Below, piece by piece: positions 30,509 through 38,785 of a DNA stretch of 64,000 nucleotides. Every line of letters starts with the position of its first letter. The first letter of the stretch is position 1. This DNA is from Atlantibacter hermannii. Its GTDB lineage: Bacteria; Pseudomonadota; Gammaproteobacteria; Enterobacterales; Enterobacteriaceae. Below the pieces are notes generated by a model. That model did no database searches and was not told the origin of the DNA. It saw only the letters and a list, made by a program, of their open reading frames with translations. The position numbers and the translations under genes were made by a program. The stretch spans positions 1 through 64,000 of the forward strand of contig NZ_JAAATR010000061.1 in NCBI RefSeq assembly GCF_009907385.1, in the 5' to 3' direction.

Positions 30509-31612
30509 ATGAGTGATAGCCAGACCCTGGTCGTAAAACTGGGGACCAGCGTCTTAACAGGCGGCTCGCGCCGCCTGAATCGCGCCCATATTGTGGAACT
30601 GGTGCGCCAGTGCGCCCGGCAGCATGCCGCAGGGCATCGTATTGTTATCGTTACCTCTGGCGCCATCGCCGCCGGGCGTGAACACCTCGGTTATCCGGAG
30701 CTGCCAGCGACCATCGCTTCGAAACAGCTTCTCGCCGCCGTGGGGCAAAGCCGCCTGATCCAGCTCTGGGAGCAGCTTTTTTCCATCTACGGGATCCACG
30801 TTGGGCAAATGCTGCTGACTCGCGCCGATATGGAAGATCGTGAGCGTTTTCTCAACGCGCGCGATACCCTTCGCGCGCTGTTGGATAACAATATTGTCCC
30901 GGTTATTAACGAAAACGACGCCGTTGCTACGGCGGAAATCAAGGTTGGCGATAACGACAATCTTTCTGCGCTGGCTGCCATCCTGGCCGGGGCCGATAAA
31001 CTGCTGCTGCTGACCGATCAGCAGGGACTGTTTACCGCCGATCCGCGCAGCAATCCACAGGCGGAGCTGATCGCCGATGTCCACGGCATTGATGACGCAT
31101 TGCGCGCCATTGCCGGCGACAGCGTATCCGGGCTGGGTACTGGCGGGATGGGCACTAAACTGCAAGCCGCCGATGTCGCCGGACGCGCCGGGATCGAAAC
31201 CGTGATTGCCGCAGGCAGCAAGCCGGGCGTGATAGGCGATGTCATCGAAGGGCTGCCGGTGGGCACCCGTTTCCATCCGCAACAGTCGCCGCTGGAAAAC
31301 CGTAAGCGCTGGATTTTCGGCGCGCCGCCAGCAGGCGAAATCAGCGTCGATGAAGGGGCGCAAACGGCGATTCTGGCGCGCGGCAGTTCTCTGCTGCCGA
31401 AAGGCATCAAAACCGTAACCGGCAATTTCTCGCGCGGCGAGGTGATCCGCATCCGCAACCAGGAAGGACGTGACATCGCCCACGGCGTCAGCCGTTACAA
31501 CAGCGATGCGCTGCGCCGCATCGCCGGGCATCACTCCCAGCAAATCGATGCCATTCTCGGTTATGAATATGGCCCGGTCGCCGTTCATCGCGACGACCTG
31601 ATCCTCATCTAA
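30509..31612 (+). CDS. proB: Glutamate 5-kinase
   Basis: Phosphorylates L-glutamate to gamma-glutamyl phosphate, the first and feedback-controlled step of proline synthesis. The 367-residue protein has an amino acid kinase domain ([67 protein letters not shown]) and a C-terminal PUA domain from about 275. The ATG at 30509 ([14 protein letters not shown]) gives the family length. Upstream starts in the same frame are not needed. It forms an operon with proA, nine bases apart. Confidence 0.98.
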   Translation: MSDSQTLVVKLGTSVLTGGSRRLNRAHIVELVRQCARQHAAGHRIVIVTSGAIAAGREHLGYPELPATIASKQLLAAVGQSRLIQLWEQLFSIYGIHVGQMLLTRADMEDRERFLNARDTLRALLDNNIVPVINENDAVATAEIKVGDNDNLSALAAILAGADKLLLLTDQQGLFTADPRSNPQAELIADVHGIDDALRAIAGDSVSGLGTGGMGTKLQAADVAGRAGIETVIAAGSKPGVIGDVIEGLPVGTRFHPQQSPLENRKRWIFGAPPAGEISVDEGAQTAILARGSSLLPKGIKTVTGNFSRGEVIRIRNQEGRDIAHGVSRYNSDALRRIAGHHSQQIDAILGYEYGPVAVHRDDLILI

Positions 31613-31621
31613 GGAGCTGCA

Positions 31622-32875
31622 ATGCTTGAACAAATGGGTAAAGCGGCGAAAGCGGCTTCTTACCAGCTGGCGCTGTTATCAAGCCGCGAGAAAAACCGCG
31701 TGCTGGAGAAAATCGCCGACTATCTCGAAGCCCAGTCCGACGCGATCCTGAGCGCCAACCAGCAGGATCTGGCCGAAGCCAAAACCAACGGCCTGAGCGA
31801 CGCGATGCAGGACCGGCTGGCCCTGACGCCCCAGCGTCTGCACGCCATCGCGAACGATGTGCGTCAGGTGTGCAACCTTGCCGACCCGGTCGGGCAGGTG
31901 ATCGACGGCGGCGTGCTCGACAGCGGCCTGCGTCTGGAGCGCCGCCGGGTGCCGCTCGGCGTGATCGGCGTGATTTATGAAGCGCGCCCCAACGTCACGG
32001 TCGATGTGGCATCGCTGTGCCTGAAAACCGGCAACGCGGCGATTTTGCGCGGCGGTAAAGAGACCTGGCGCACCAATGCCGCTACGGTAAAAGTTATCCA
32101 GCAGGCGCTGGAAGAGTGCGGCTTACCGGCGGGCGCGGTTCAGGCGATTGAAAGCCCGGATCGCGCGCTGGTGTCAGAAATGCTGCGCATGGATAAATAC
32201 ATCGACATGCTGATCCCGCGCGGCGGCGCAGGCCTCCACAAGCTGTGCCGCGAGCAGTCCACCATTCCGGTGATCACCGGTGGGATCGGCGTTTGCCATA
32301 TTTTTGTCGATGAAAGTGCCGAAATCGACGCGGCGCTGAACGTCATCGTGAATGCCAAAACCCAGCGGCCGAGCACCTGCAACACGGTGGAAACGCTGCT
32401 GGTTCATCAGGGGATCGCAGACCGTTTCCTGCCTGCGCTGAGTGAGAAAATGGCCGCCAGCGGCGTGACGCTGCATGCGGACAGCAACGCGTTTGAGCAG
32501 CTGAAAAACGGCCCGGCGCAGCTGGTGGCGGTGAAGCCAGAAGAGTATGACGATGAGTTTTTGTCGCTGGACATCAACGTCAGGCTGGTGGCGGACATCG
32601 ACGGCGCAATTGCCCATATTCGCGAGCACGGCACCCAGCATTCCGACGCGATCCTGACGCGTACCCTGCGCAACGCTGACCGTTTCGTCAACGAGGTGGA
32701 TTCCTCAGCGGTGTACGTTAACGCCTCGACGCGCTTCACCGACGGCGGGCAGTTTGGCCTTGGGGCAGAAGTGGCGGTCAGCACTCAGAAACTGCACGCG
32801 CGCGGGCCGATGGGCCTGGAAGCGCTGACCACTTATAAGTGGATCGGCTACGGCGACGACACCGTTCGCGCCTGA
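31622..32875 (+). CDS. proA: Gamma-glutamyl phosphate reductase
   Basis: A 417-residue NADPH-dependent reductase making glutamate 5-semialdehyde from gamma-glutamyl phosphate, second step of proline synthesis. It has the aldehyde dehydrogenase-like fold with [35 protein letters not shown] and the catalytic Cys in [19 protein letters not shown] precedes the start. In K-12 thrW follows directly. Here 5.5 kb separate them. Confidence 0.98.
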   Translation: MLEQMGKAAKAASYQLALLSSREKNRVLEKIADYLEAQSDAILSANQQDLAEAKTNGLSDAMQDRLALTPQRLHAIANDVRQVCNLADPVGQVIDGGVLDSGLRLERRRVPLGVIGVIYEARPNVTVDVASLCLKTGNAAILRGGKETWRTNAATVKVIQQALEECGLPAGAVQAIESPDRALVSEMLRMDKYIDMLIPRGGAGLHKLCREQSTIPVITGGIGVCHIFVDESAEIDAALNVIVNAKTQRPSTCNTVETLLVHQGIADRFLPALSEKMAASGVTLHADSNAFEQLKNGPAQLVAVKPEEYDDEFLSLDINVRLVADIDGAIAHIREHGTQHSDAILTRTLRNADRFVNEVDSSAVYVNASTRFTDGGQFGLGAEVAVSTQKLHARGPMGLEALTTYKWIGYGDDTVRA

Positions 32876-32877
32876 TG

Positions 32878-32911
32878 AAAAAGGGTGATGCTCAGGCATC
32901 GCCCTTTTTTT
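32878..32911. terminator. Terminator after proBA, shared with the AraC gene
   Basis: An AAAGGGTGATG / CATCGCCCTTT hairpin with a T tract on the plus strand and A-rich flank on the other. The stop codon of the convergent araC-type gene (32892) lies inside it. Confidence 0.87.
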
Positions 32912-33779
32912 GCTGCGCCCCTTCCAGCTGTTCCTGTTTGCGGAACGCGCTGGGCGACAGGCCAATGGCGCGATGAAAATCCCGCGAGAAATGCAGCGGA
33001 TCGTTATATCCCACCTGAACCGCAATTCGACTGATGCTTTCCTGAGTTTCCACCAACATTCGCCGCGCCTGAGACAGCCGATAATTTTTCAGCCATTTCA
33101 GGGGGCTCTGGTTAAACGTGGCCTGAAATAAGCGAAACAGCTGCGACTTACTCACCTGGCAGTAATGCATAAATTTCTCGATATCCCAGTCATCGTTGTA
33201 ATGGCTGTGGATCTGATACAGCAATTTGCCCAGTCCACGATGGGTGATCACCTGCGACTGCGCGGCATCGTGGCTGCGGTTTTCCAGCAGAGTAAATATC
33301 AGCTGGCTGCACAGCATATCGCAGTGGGCATCGGTCACCAGGGTATAGCTGTTCATCTGGTCAAAAATATGGTGATAAATTTCAACGATCTTTTCGGGCT
33401 GCTCAAACTGGAAAACCGGACGTTGAGGGACATCCATTATCTGCATGATATTGTTAAGTTTTGAGCCCTCAATGCGTAGCCAGAGGATCTCCCAGGGAGA
33501 CTGTTTGTCGGGGTAATGTTCATGCGGCCAGCGTACCGGCAGCCAGGCGAGCTGCCCCTCGCGCACCGGATAAAGCCGGTCTTCAATGCGAATAAACCCC
33601 GCACCGTGCAGGCAAAACAGCAGCTCGTGGCCCACCACCGACTGGCGATGGACGTGGAAATCCGCGGCGGTCTCAATATGCCCGGCGCGCAAAATCCGGT
33701 AGTTCATCAGCGTGGAGAACTCGTCAGAACCCCGATACCAGTTGGCGATCGCCCGGGTGCGTTGTTTTTGCTTTGACAT
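32892..33779 (-). CDS. AraC-family regulator of the adjacent sugar operon
   Basis: A 295-residue AraC/XylS-type regulator. An N-terminal cupin-like ligand-binding domain (about residues 30-170, FHVHRQSVVGHELLFCLHGAGFIRIEDRLY) precedes a C-terminal double helix-turn-helix (about 195-285: DIEKFMHYCQVSKSQLFRLFQ, then ISRIAVQVGYNDPLHFSRDFHRAIGLSPSAFR). It is divergent from the deoC-like gene by 232 bases and thus probably activates that operon when a sugar is bound. Ligand unknown. Confidence 0.9.
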   Translation of the reverse strand: MSKQKQRTRAIANWYRGSDEFSTLMNYRILRAGHIETAADFHVHRQSVVGHELLFCLHGAGFIRIEDRLYPVREGQLAWLPVRWPHEHYPDKQSPWEILWLRIEGSKLNNIMQIMDVPQRPVFQFEQPEKIVEIYHHIFDQMNSYTLVTDAHCDMLCSQLIFTLLENRSHDAAQSQVITHRGLGKLLYQIHSHYNDDWDIEKFMHYCQVSKSQLFRLFQATFNQSPLKWLKNYRLSQARRMLVETQESISRIAVQVGYNDPLHFSRDFHRAIGLSPSAFRKQEQLEGAQQKKGDA

Positions 33780-33862
33780 AGCGGCCTGGTTTGTTGTCTG
33801 CCCGTTTCGCCCGCCATGGTGGCATTTTTAGCCCTTCAGTACGCAGTTCAAGATGAGCGATT

Positions 33863-33878
33863 TTTGACCTGCCTCACA
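33863..33878. promoter_or_regulatory. Candidate CRP site in the divergent control region
   Basis: TTTGACCTGCCTCACA matches the TGTGA-N6-TCACA pattern in nine of ten conserved positions. It lies midway between the AraC gene and the aldolase gene, so catabolite control of the operon is plausible. The call rests on sequence pattern only. Confidence 0.5.
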
Positions 33879-34011
33879 TTTCCATTGACATGAAAATTTC
33901 ATCCATGTTCCAGGGAATTCTGCCTATCACGTTCATCCACCATCCCCCCTAAAGTAACGACATCTTCACTGCGCACTTACCGGCTTTTTACTTACCAGAC
34001 AGGAGCTGTCC

Positions 34012-34713
34012 ATGATTGATTTTAACGATCCGCGCCAGATTGCCAGGGCGATTCAGTACACCAACGTCAACCCGGATTTGACGTGCGAAGGGGTGATTAA
34101 ACATCTGGAAACCTGCATGCAGTATCAGTTTGATGCCGCGATGATTGCCCCCTGCTGGGTTTCCCTTGCTAAAGAAATGCTGAAAGGCAGCGGCGTGCGG
34201 GTAGCGACCACGGTCAATTTCCCGATGGCCAACGACACCACGGCGATGAAAGTCGCGGTGGTACGCGAACTGGCGAAAGAGGGCGCCGATGAGTTCGACT
34301 TCCCGCCGAACCCTGGCTATCTGCTGGGCGGCCAGGAGGATCTCTATTTCAACGAGCTGAAAAGCGTGGTCCACGTCGCCCATGATTTGGGGATGAAAGT
34401 CAAAGCCATGCTGGAGTTTGGTTTCATCACCGAAGAGGCGCTGAAAATCAAAGCCACCCGCTATGCCTTTGAAGCCGGTATTGATTGGGTGAAACAGTCC
34501 AGCGGCTGGGGCAAGGGCGGCTGCGAAGCGACAGTAGAAGATGTCCGGCTTCTCAAAGCCAATATTCAGTTACCGTGCCGGGTAAAAGTATCAGGTAAGG
34601 TCAATACCCTGGAAAAAATGAAAGCGATGTTCGAAGCCGGGGCCGAACTGGTCGGCACCAGCTCCGGGCCGGAACTGGTTAAAGGCCTGACCGGGGATAT
34701 CAACGCCTATTAA
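34012..34713 (+). CDS. DeoC/FbaB/LacD-family aldolase, function unassigned
   Basis: A 233-residue TIM-barrel class I aldolase resembling deoxyribose-phosphate aldolase. The Schiff-base Lys position is kept in WVKQSSGWGKGG (canonical DeoC VKTSTGF), the second Lys in CRVKVSGKVNT, and an Asp in ADEFDFPPNPG where DeoC has DMVINIG-like sequence. That last loop and the segment CWVSLAKEML differ clearly from standard DeoC, so the substrate is probably not deoxyribose 5-phosphate. First gene of a five-gene operon. A DeoC proper would normally sit with deoA, deoB and deoD. Confidence 0.85.
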   Translation: MIDFNDPRQIARAIQYTNVNPDLTCEGVIKHLETCMQYQFDAAMIAPCWVSLAKEMLKGSGVRVATTVNFPMANDTTAMKVAVVRELAKEGADEFDFPPNPGYLLGGQEDLYFNELKSVVHVAHDLGMKVKAMLEFGFITEEALKIKATRYAFEAGIDWVKQSSGWGKGGCEATVEDVRLLKANIQLPCRVKVSGKVNTLEKMKAMFEAGAELVGTSSGPELVKGLTGDINAY

Positions 34714-34719
34714 TGTGTT

Positions 34720-34745
34720 GCCGCCGCAAGCGTCATTGCGGCGGC
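34720..34745 (+). other. Perfect intercistronic hairpin
   Basis: Ten-base perfect arms GCCGCCGCAA (34720-34729) and TTGCGGCGGC (34736-34745) with a six-base loop lie between the aldolase and kinase genes. There is no T tract, so it is more likely an mRNA-stability or processing element than a terminator. Confidence 0.75.
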
Positions 34746-34785
34746 GCAGCGTTGTGCCACTGTCAGTCGAAAAGGGGAATTACTG

Positions 34786-35697
34786 ATGAGTATTTTTATC
34801 CTTGGCAGTTATGCCAAAGCGCTGGTCATGACGGCAGATCGTATTCCCATGGCGGGCGAGACGTTAATCGGCACCGATTTTCGCCAGACCTGGGGCGGCA
34901 AAGGCTCGGATATGGCGGTGCAGGCGGCACGGCTCGGGGCGAGCGTGGCCTATGCCGGCGTGGTGGGTGACGACACCTTCGGCCATGAATTTGTGACCCT
35001 GATGCGCGACGAAGGCGTCAATATCGATGCGTTGACCTTAACCCCGGAATTACCCACCGGCGCGGGCCTGATTATTAAAGATAATCAGGCCCGTAATGTG
35101 ATTGTGGTGGATATGGGGGCGAATAAACTGTTCAGCCCGGCGCATGTGGACGAAGCAAAGGCGCTGATTGAACAGAGCCGCGTGGCGCTGGCGCAACTGG
35201 AGATCCCGCTGGAGACTGCGCTCTACGGCCTGAGTCTCGCTAAGCAGCTCGGCAACATCACCATTCTCAATCCCGCCCCGGCCAGGGATTTGCGCGGCGT
35301 AAACCTCAGCCATATCGATTACCTGACCCCTAACGAAACTGAAGCCCGCGTGGCGCTGGGGCTGGCGCCCGACGATGCGCGCAGCAACCGCGAGATCGCC
35401 GATCTGCTGCTGGAGACCGGTTGCCGCTATGTGGTGATGACGCTTGGCGAAGCGGGCAGCGCGGTGTTCAGCCGCACCGATACCCTGGAAATCCCGTCCT
35501 GCAACGTGGACGTGGTTGACAGCAACGGCGCGGGAGACAGCTTCAACGCGGGATTAGCGGTCGCGCTCAGCGAAGGGCAGCCCGTCGAAAAAGCGGCGTT
35601 ATTCGCCAATGCCACCGCTGCATTGTGCTGCTGCGATTGGGAAACCGTGCCTTCCTACAAAACGCGTCAAGAAGTCGAACAATTTCTCGGTTGTTAA
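34786..35697 (+). CDS. PfkB-family carbohydrate kinase (ribokinase-like)
   Basis: A 303-residue sugar kinase. Signature 1 TWGGKGSDMAVQAARLGASVAYAG corresponds to the ribokinase GGKGANQAVAAARLG, with Ala-Asn replaced by Ser-Asp. ILNPAPARDL and LTPNETEA are ribokinase-like. The catalytic Asp is in VDSNGAGDSFNAGLAVAL (anion hole GAGD). Predicted to phosphorylate the pathway sugar before aldolase cleavage. The gene follows the hairpin at 34720-34745 with GGGGAA before its ATG. The exact substrate is not deducible. Confidence 0.88.
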   Translation: MSIFILGSYAKALVMTADRIPMAGETLIGTDFRQTWGGKGSDMAVQAARLGASVAYAGVVGDDTFGHEFVTLMRDEGVNIDALTLTPELPTGAGLIIKDNQARNVIVVDMGANKLFSPAHVDEAKALIEQSRVALAQLEIPLETALYGLSLAKQLGNITILNPAPARDLRGVNLSHIDYLTPNETEARVALGLAPDDARSNREIADLLLETGCRYVVMTLGEAGSAVFSRTDTLEIPSCNVDVVDSNGAGDSFNAGLAVALSEGQPVEKAALFANATAALCCCDWETVPSYKTRQEVEQFLGC

Positions 35698-35726
35698 TTA
35701 TAAAAACTCAATTCGGAGAGATAACC

Positions 35727-36227
35727 ATGAGACCTGAACGTATCCTACATCCTCAACTCGCGGCGGCGCTGTCCACCCTCGGTCATACCGATATTATCCT
35801 GGTGACCGACGCCGGGTTCCCCATCCCGCCGCACGCGAATCGCATCGACCTTGGTTTCTGGCCGGGCATTCCCGACGTAACCGATATCCTGCGCGTGCTG
35901 CGCCATGAAGTGTTTGTCGAAGATATTAAATTTGCCCGCGAAGTTCGCGACTGCAATGGCGATTTGTACCGCCAGGTGCAGGATATCTTTACCGGCTCAG
36001 GAACGGTTTTCAGCGAAGCCAGCCATGAAGTGCTGTGCAATGAGCTCGCCTACAAAGCCAAAGTGATTATTCGCTCAGGTTCGTTTAACCCGTGGGCCAA
36101 CTTCGCGCTGGTGGCCAGTACCGATCCGTTCGCATGGTTTGCCGAAGGCACCAACGTTCAGCCGCTGCCCGCCTACGTGACGCGCCGTCAGCGGATTAAA
36201 GAGAACTACGTCCCGCAGCTTAACTAA
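35727..36227 (+). CDS. RbsD/FucU-family sugar mutarotase
   Basis: A 166-residue protein of the RbsD/FucU family, which interconverts pyranose, furanose or anomeric forms of sugars. HPQLAAALSTLGHTDIILVTDAGFPIP matches the RbsD N-terminus, including the catalytic His (GHTD) and Asp (TDAG). YKAKVIIRSGSFNPWANFAL corresponds to the C-terminal active-site region. It is about 25 residues longer than RbsD. The ATG at 35727 follows GGAGAG. The frame is open upstream inside the kinase gene, but that extension is rejected. Confidence 0.87.
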   Translation: MRPERILHPQLAAALSTLGHTDIILVTDAGFPIPPHANRIDLGFWPGIPDVTDILRVLRHEVFVEDIKFAREVRDCNGDLYRQVQDIFTGSGTVFSEASHEVLCNELAYKAKVIIRSGSFNPWANFALVASTDPFAWFAEGTNVQPLPAYVTRRQRIKENYVPQLN

Positions 36228-36264
36228 CGCGTGTAGTCATTTCATTACTCATAACGGGGGCATT

Positions 36265-37395
36265 ATGGATTCGTTAGAACGCTTATTAGAGCAGGCGACA
36301 CGTCCAGCGTTACCGCAAAGAACAGACTACAGAATCGGTGTTATTGGCGCGGGATTTATCGTCGAGCATTGCCATCTGGTGGCGTACCAGAAAGCGGGGT
36401 TTACGCCATACGGGATCACCTCGCTGGACGTCAGCCATAGCCAGCGGCTGGCCGGGGCATTCCGTATCCCCAAAATCTACGCTAACTGGCAGGAGATGGT
36501 GTGCGATCCGCAAATCGAGATTATCGATATCGCCGTACCGCCGCATATTCAGTTAGAGATTGTGCGTTTTATCTGCGGCAAACATTCTCCGGCGAAAAAC
36601 GTGAAGGCCATTCTGTGCCAGAAACCGCTGGCGATGTCGCTGGAAGCGGGCCGCGAAATCGTCCGTCTCAGCAAAGAGAGCGGTATCCCCATCGCGGTGA
36701 ACTCCAATATGCGCTACGACCCGTCGATCAGGGCGCTCAAGTACATTCTCGATAACCAGCTGATCGGCACGCCGGTGATTGCCAGCATTGATATGCGCGC
36801 CATTCCCGACTGGCAGCCGTTCCTTCAACACTATAAAAAGCTCGAACTGTATGCCATGGCCATCCATCATATCGACGCCTTCCGCTTCCTGTTTGGCGAC
36901 CCGGTTAAAGTCACCGCCGTTTGCCGCACTGACCCGCGTACCGCTTTTGAACACACCGATGGCATCACCCAGTACACCTTCCAGTACGCCAGTGGCCTGA
37001 TTGCCACCAGCCTGGACGACGTCTGGGCCTGGCCGGGGGAACCCTGCGCTAAAAATAACTATATCAACTGGCGGGTGGAGGGCACCGATGGGCTGGCGGA
37101 AGGGGATTTTGGCTGGCACCGCCGTCCGCCGGAATACTGCGGCAGCACCCTCAAACTGGCATCACGCGACTATCCCGATCGCTGGATCGCCCCGCAATGG
37201 GAGCGACAGTGGTTCCCGGATGCGTTTATCGGCACCATGGCGAGCCTGCTGTGCGCCCTGGAACACGGCGTCGAACCGGAAATCAGCGCCGAGGACAATC
37301 TCGGCACGCTGGCCTGCATCGAAGCCTGTTATGCCTCTGTTCAGGAAGAGCGAACCGTTTATCTCGATGAAATCCTTGAGGAGAATACAAAATGA
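36265..37395 (+). CDS. Gfo/Idh/MocA-family oxidoreductase
   Basis: A 376-residue NAD(P)-dependent sugar or polyol dehydrogenase. The Rossmann motif is IGVIGAGFIVEHCHLVAYQ (about 26-45). CQKPLAMSLEAGREIVRL carries the conserved EKP-like Lys (here QKP). The C-terminal half contains AIHHIDAFRFLFGDP with the usual active-site His-Asp pair (HHIDAF). It overlaps the next gene by four bases (ATGA), indicating tight coupling. Predicted to oxidise or reduce an intermediate of the operon's sugar. Confidence 0.88.
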   Translation: MDSLERLLEQATRPALPQRTDYRIGVIGAGFIVEHCHLVAYQKAGFTPYGITSLDVSHSQRLAGAFRIPKIYANWQEMVCDPQIEIIDIAVPPHIQLEIVRFICGKHSPAKNVKAILCQKPLAMSLEAGREIVRLSKESGIPIAVNSNMRYDPSIRALKYILDNQLIGTPVIASIDMRAIPDWQPFLQHYKKLELYAMAIHHIDAFRFLFGDPVKVTAVCRTDPRTAFEHTDGITQYTFQYASGLIATSLDDVWAWPGEPCAKNNYINWRVEGTDGLAEGDFGWHRRPPEYCGSTLKLASRDYPDRWIAPQWERQWFPDAFIGTMASLLCALEHGVEPEISAEDNLGTLACIEACYASVQEERTVYLDEILEENTK

Positions 37396-38291
37396 TTAAC
37401 GTCGGCATCTTTACCGGTTACTACCCCTACACCCTGGAAGAGACCATCGCGAAGATTAAGCAGGCGGGGATGGGCTGCGTGCAGCTTGACCTCGAATTTA
37501 CCGATGTTGATCTGAGCCGGGGACATATCACCAAAGAGAAAGCGCATCAGGTACGCGACGCGTTTCGCAAAGCCAACCTGCCTATCGTCGCCATCTCGGC
37601 GTATACCAATCTTGTTCATCCGGATCCGACGAAGCGTGCCGAGAATATCGCGGCGGTGAAGGAGATCCTTGCTCACGCGCGGGACTTCGGGACGCCGTAT
37701 GTGATCAGCGAAACCGGCACTTATAACGTTGATAGCGACTGGCTGTACGATCCGAAAAACAGCACTGAAGAGGCGTATCAGGAGTTTAAAGCCATCGCCC
37801 GCGATCTGGCTGCTTTCGCGTATGATCACGGCGCGGTGTTCCTGGTGGAAAACTACGTGAATAACATTATCGGTTCGGTCAGCCAGGTGGCGCGCCTGAT
37901 GCGCGATATCGATCACCCCGGCCTGGGGCTGGCGTTGGATCCGACCAACTATTTTGATGATAAAAATATCGATGCCATCGATGAAACGCTGCACAGCATC
38001 TTCAATGTGCTGGACAGCAAAATCAAAATCGCCCATGCCAAAGACTGCAAGAAAACCGACGTGGTGATTGAGAAATTCGGCGACGGCGCGGCGGAGCATA
38101 ACAGCTTTCGCGGCGCCGGGTCGGTGGAGCTGCCCGCAGCAGGGTTAGGAGCGCTGAACTATTTGCTGTATGTAGAGCTGCTGGCGAAAAACCATCCGAA
38201 CATTCCGCTGATCATTGAACACGTCGACGAGTCGGATATTCCGCGCGCCAAAAATTTTGTCGATGACGTGCTGATGGTGACCGGGGCGTAA
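37392..38291 (+). CDS. Sugar phosphate isomerase/epimerase (xylose isomerase-like TIM barrel)
   Basis: A 299-residue AP-endonuclease-2/xylose-isomerase-like protein. Probable metal ligands lie in VISETGTYN (Glu), LVENYVNN (Glu), LALDPTNYFD (Asp), IAHAKDCKKTD (His) and IIEHVDESD (Glu). This matches the D-tagatose 3-epimerase or IolE/IolI group, so it may act on a keto-sugar or inositol-like intermediate. Last gene of the operon. A long hairpin follows within 15 bases. Confidence 0.87.
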   Translation: MINVGIFTGYYPYTLEETIAKIKQAGMGCVQLDLEFTDVDLSRGHITKEKAHQVRDAFRKANLPIVAISAYTNLVHPDPTKRAENIAAVKEILAHARDFGTPYVISETGTYNVDSDWLYDPKNSTEEAYQEFKAIARDLAAFAYDHGAVFLVENYVNNIIGSVSQVARLMRDIDHPGLGLALDPTNYFDDKNIDAIDETLHSIFNVLDSKIKIAHAKDCKKTDVVIEKFGDGAAEHNSFRGAGSVELPAAGLGALNYLLYVELLAKNHPNIPLIIEHVDESDIPRAKNFVDDVLMVTGA

Positions 38292-38304
38292 TTCCTAATC
38301 TTAA

Positions 38305-38338
38305 TCCGGCATTCCGCGGAACAGAGCGGGATGCCGGA
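38305..38338 (+). terminator. Long hairpin at the end of the sugar operon
   Basis: Thirteen-base arms (38305-38317 and 38326-38338) with one G-T pair and an eight-base loop. There is no T tract, so Rho-independent termination is uncertain. It could be a 3'-end stabilising hairpin. Confidence 0.55.
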
Positions 38339-38445
38339 GTTAACTGGTGTAAAACTCACCACTTAAATCATAAGCCCATTGACGGCCCTGCCAGATTTCC
38401 TTAACCTTTTACCCCGTGTCCGCGCCCGTGGGCATTTCTCTCAGG

Positions 38446-38521
38446 GCCGATATAGCTCAGTTGGTAGAGCAGCGCATTCGTAATGCGAAGGTCGTAGGTT
38501 CGACTCCTATTATCGGCACCA
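38446..38521 (+). tRNA. thrW: tRNA-Thr (anticodon CGT)
   Basis: A 76-base tRNA starting GCCGATATAGCTCAG, with anticodon loop TTCGTAA (CGT) and ending TATCGGCACCA. It corresponds to K-12 thrW, which lies immediately after proA there. thrW is a known integration site for prophages and islands. Here a catabolic operon lies upstream of it and a repeat-bearing, gene-free stretch downstream. Confidence 0.97.
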
Positions 38522-38785
38522 TTTTAAATTCCTCAAACGTCCGTATTAGTCCGTAAACCTTCTGATTTATAAGTATTTTTATTCTTTTTAGTCCATAGTA
38601 GCCTGTACCATCCGTGGGATCCGGTACGGAATGTTTCTGTGCTCCTGTTCGATCCTGGATCCCTGTACACATGCCTTTAAACGCTATGCCGCTATGCCGC
38701 GCTAAGCCTGAAGCTAAAGCCGGTACACCTGGAGAGGGGTAAGGGTTGTCAGGCTGGATGCCGATGAGTATTCCGTCTGGATCAT
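38522..38785. other. Gene-free stretch after thrW with short direct repeats
   Basis: No supported gene. GTCC(G/A)TA occurs three times (38539, 38549, 38591), the first two exactly ten bases apart, and a GTACC / GGTAC inverted pair lies near 38606-38627. This could be a scar of an integrated element, since thrW is a common integrase target, but no integrase gene remains. Confidence 0.4.

Noticed and set aside
30554..31633. Open frame of 359 codons on the minus strand across proB
   Set aside because: Shadow of proB; no family resemblance and no ribosome binding site.
38457..38672. Minus-strand open frame over thrW and its flank
   Set aside because: Runs through the tRNA gene and is composed of its complement; not a protein gene.
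38446..38785. Integrase gene expected next to a thrW island
   Set aside because: No integrase-like frame (no R-H-R-Y motif) on either strand.
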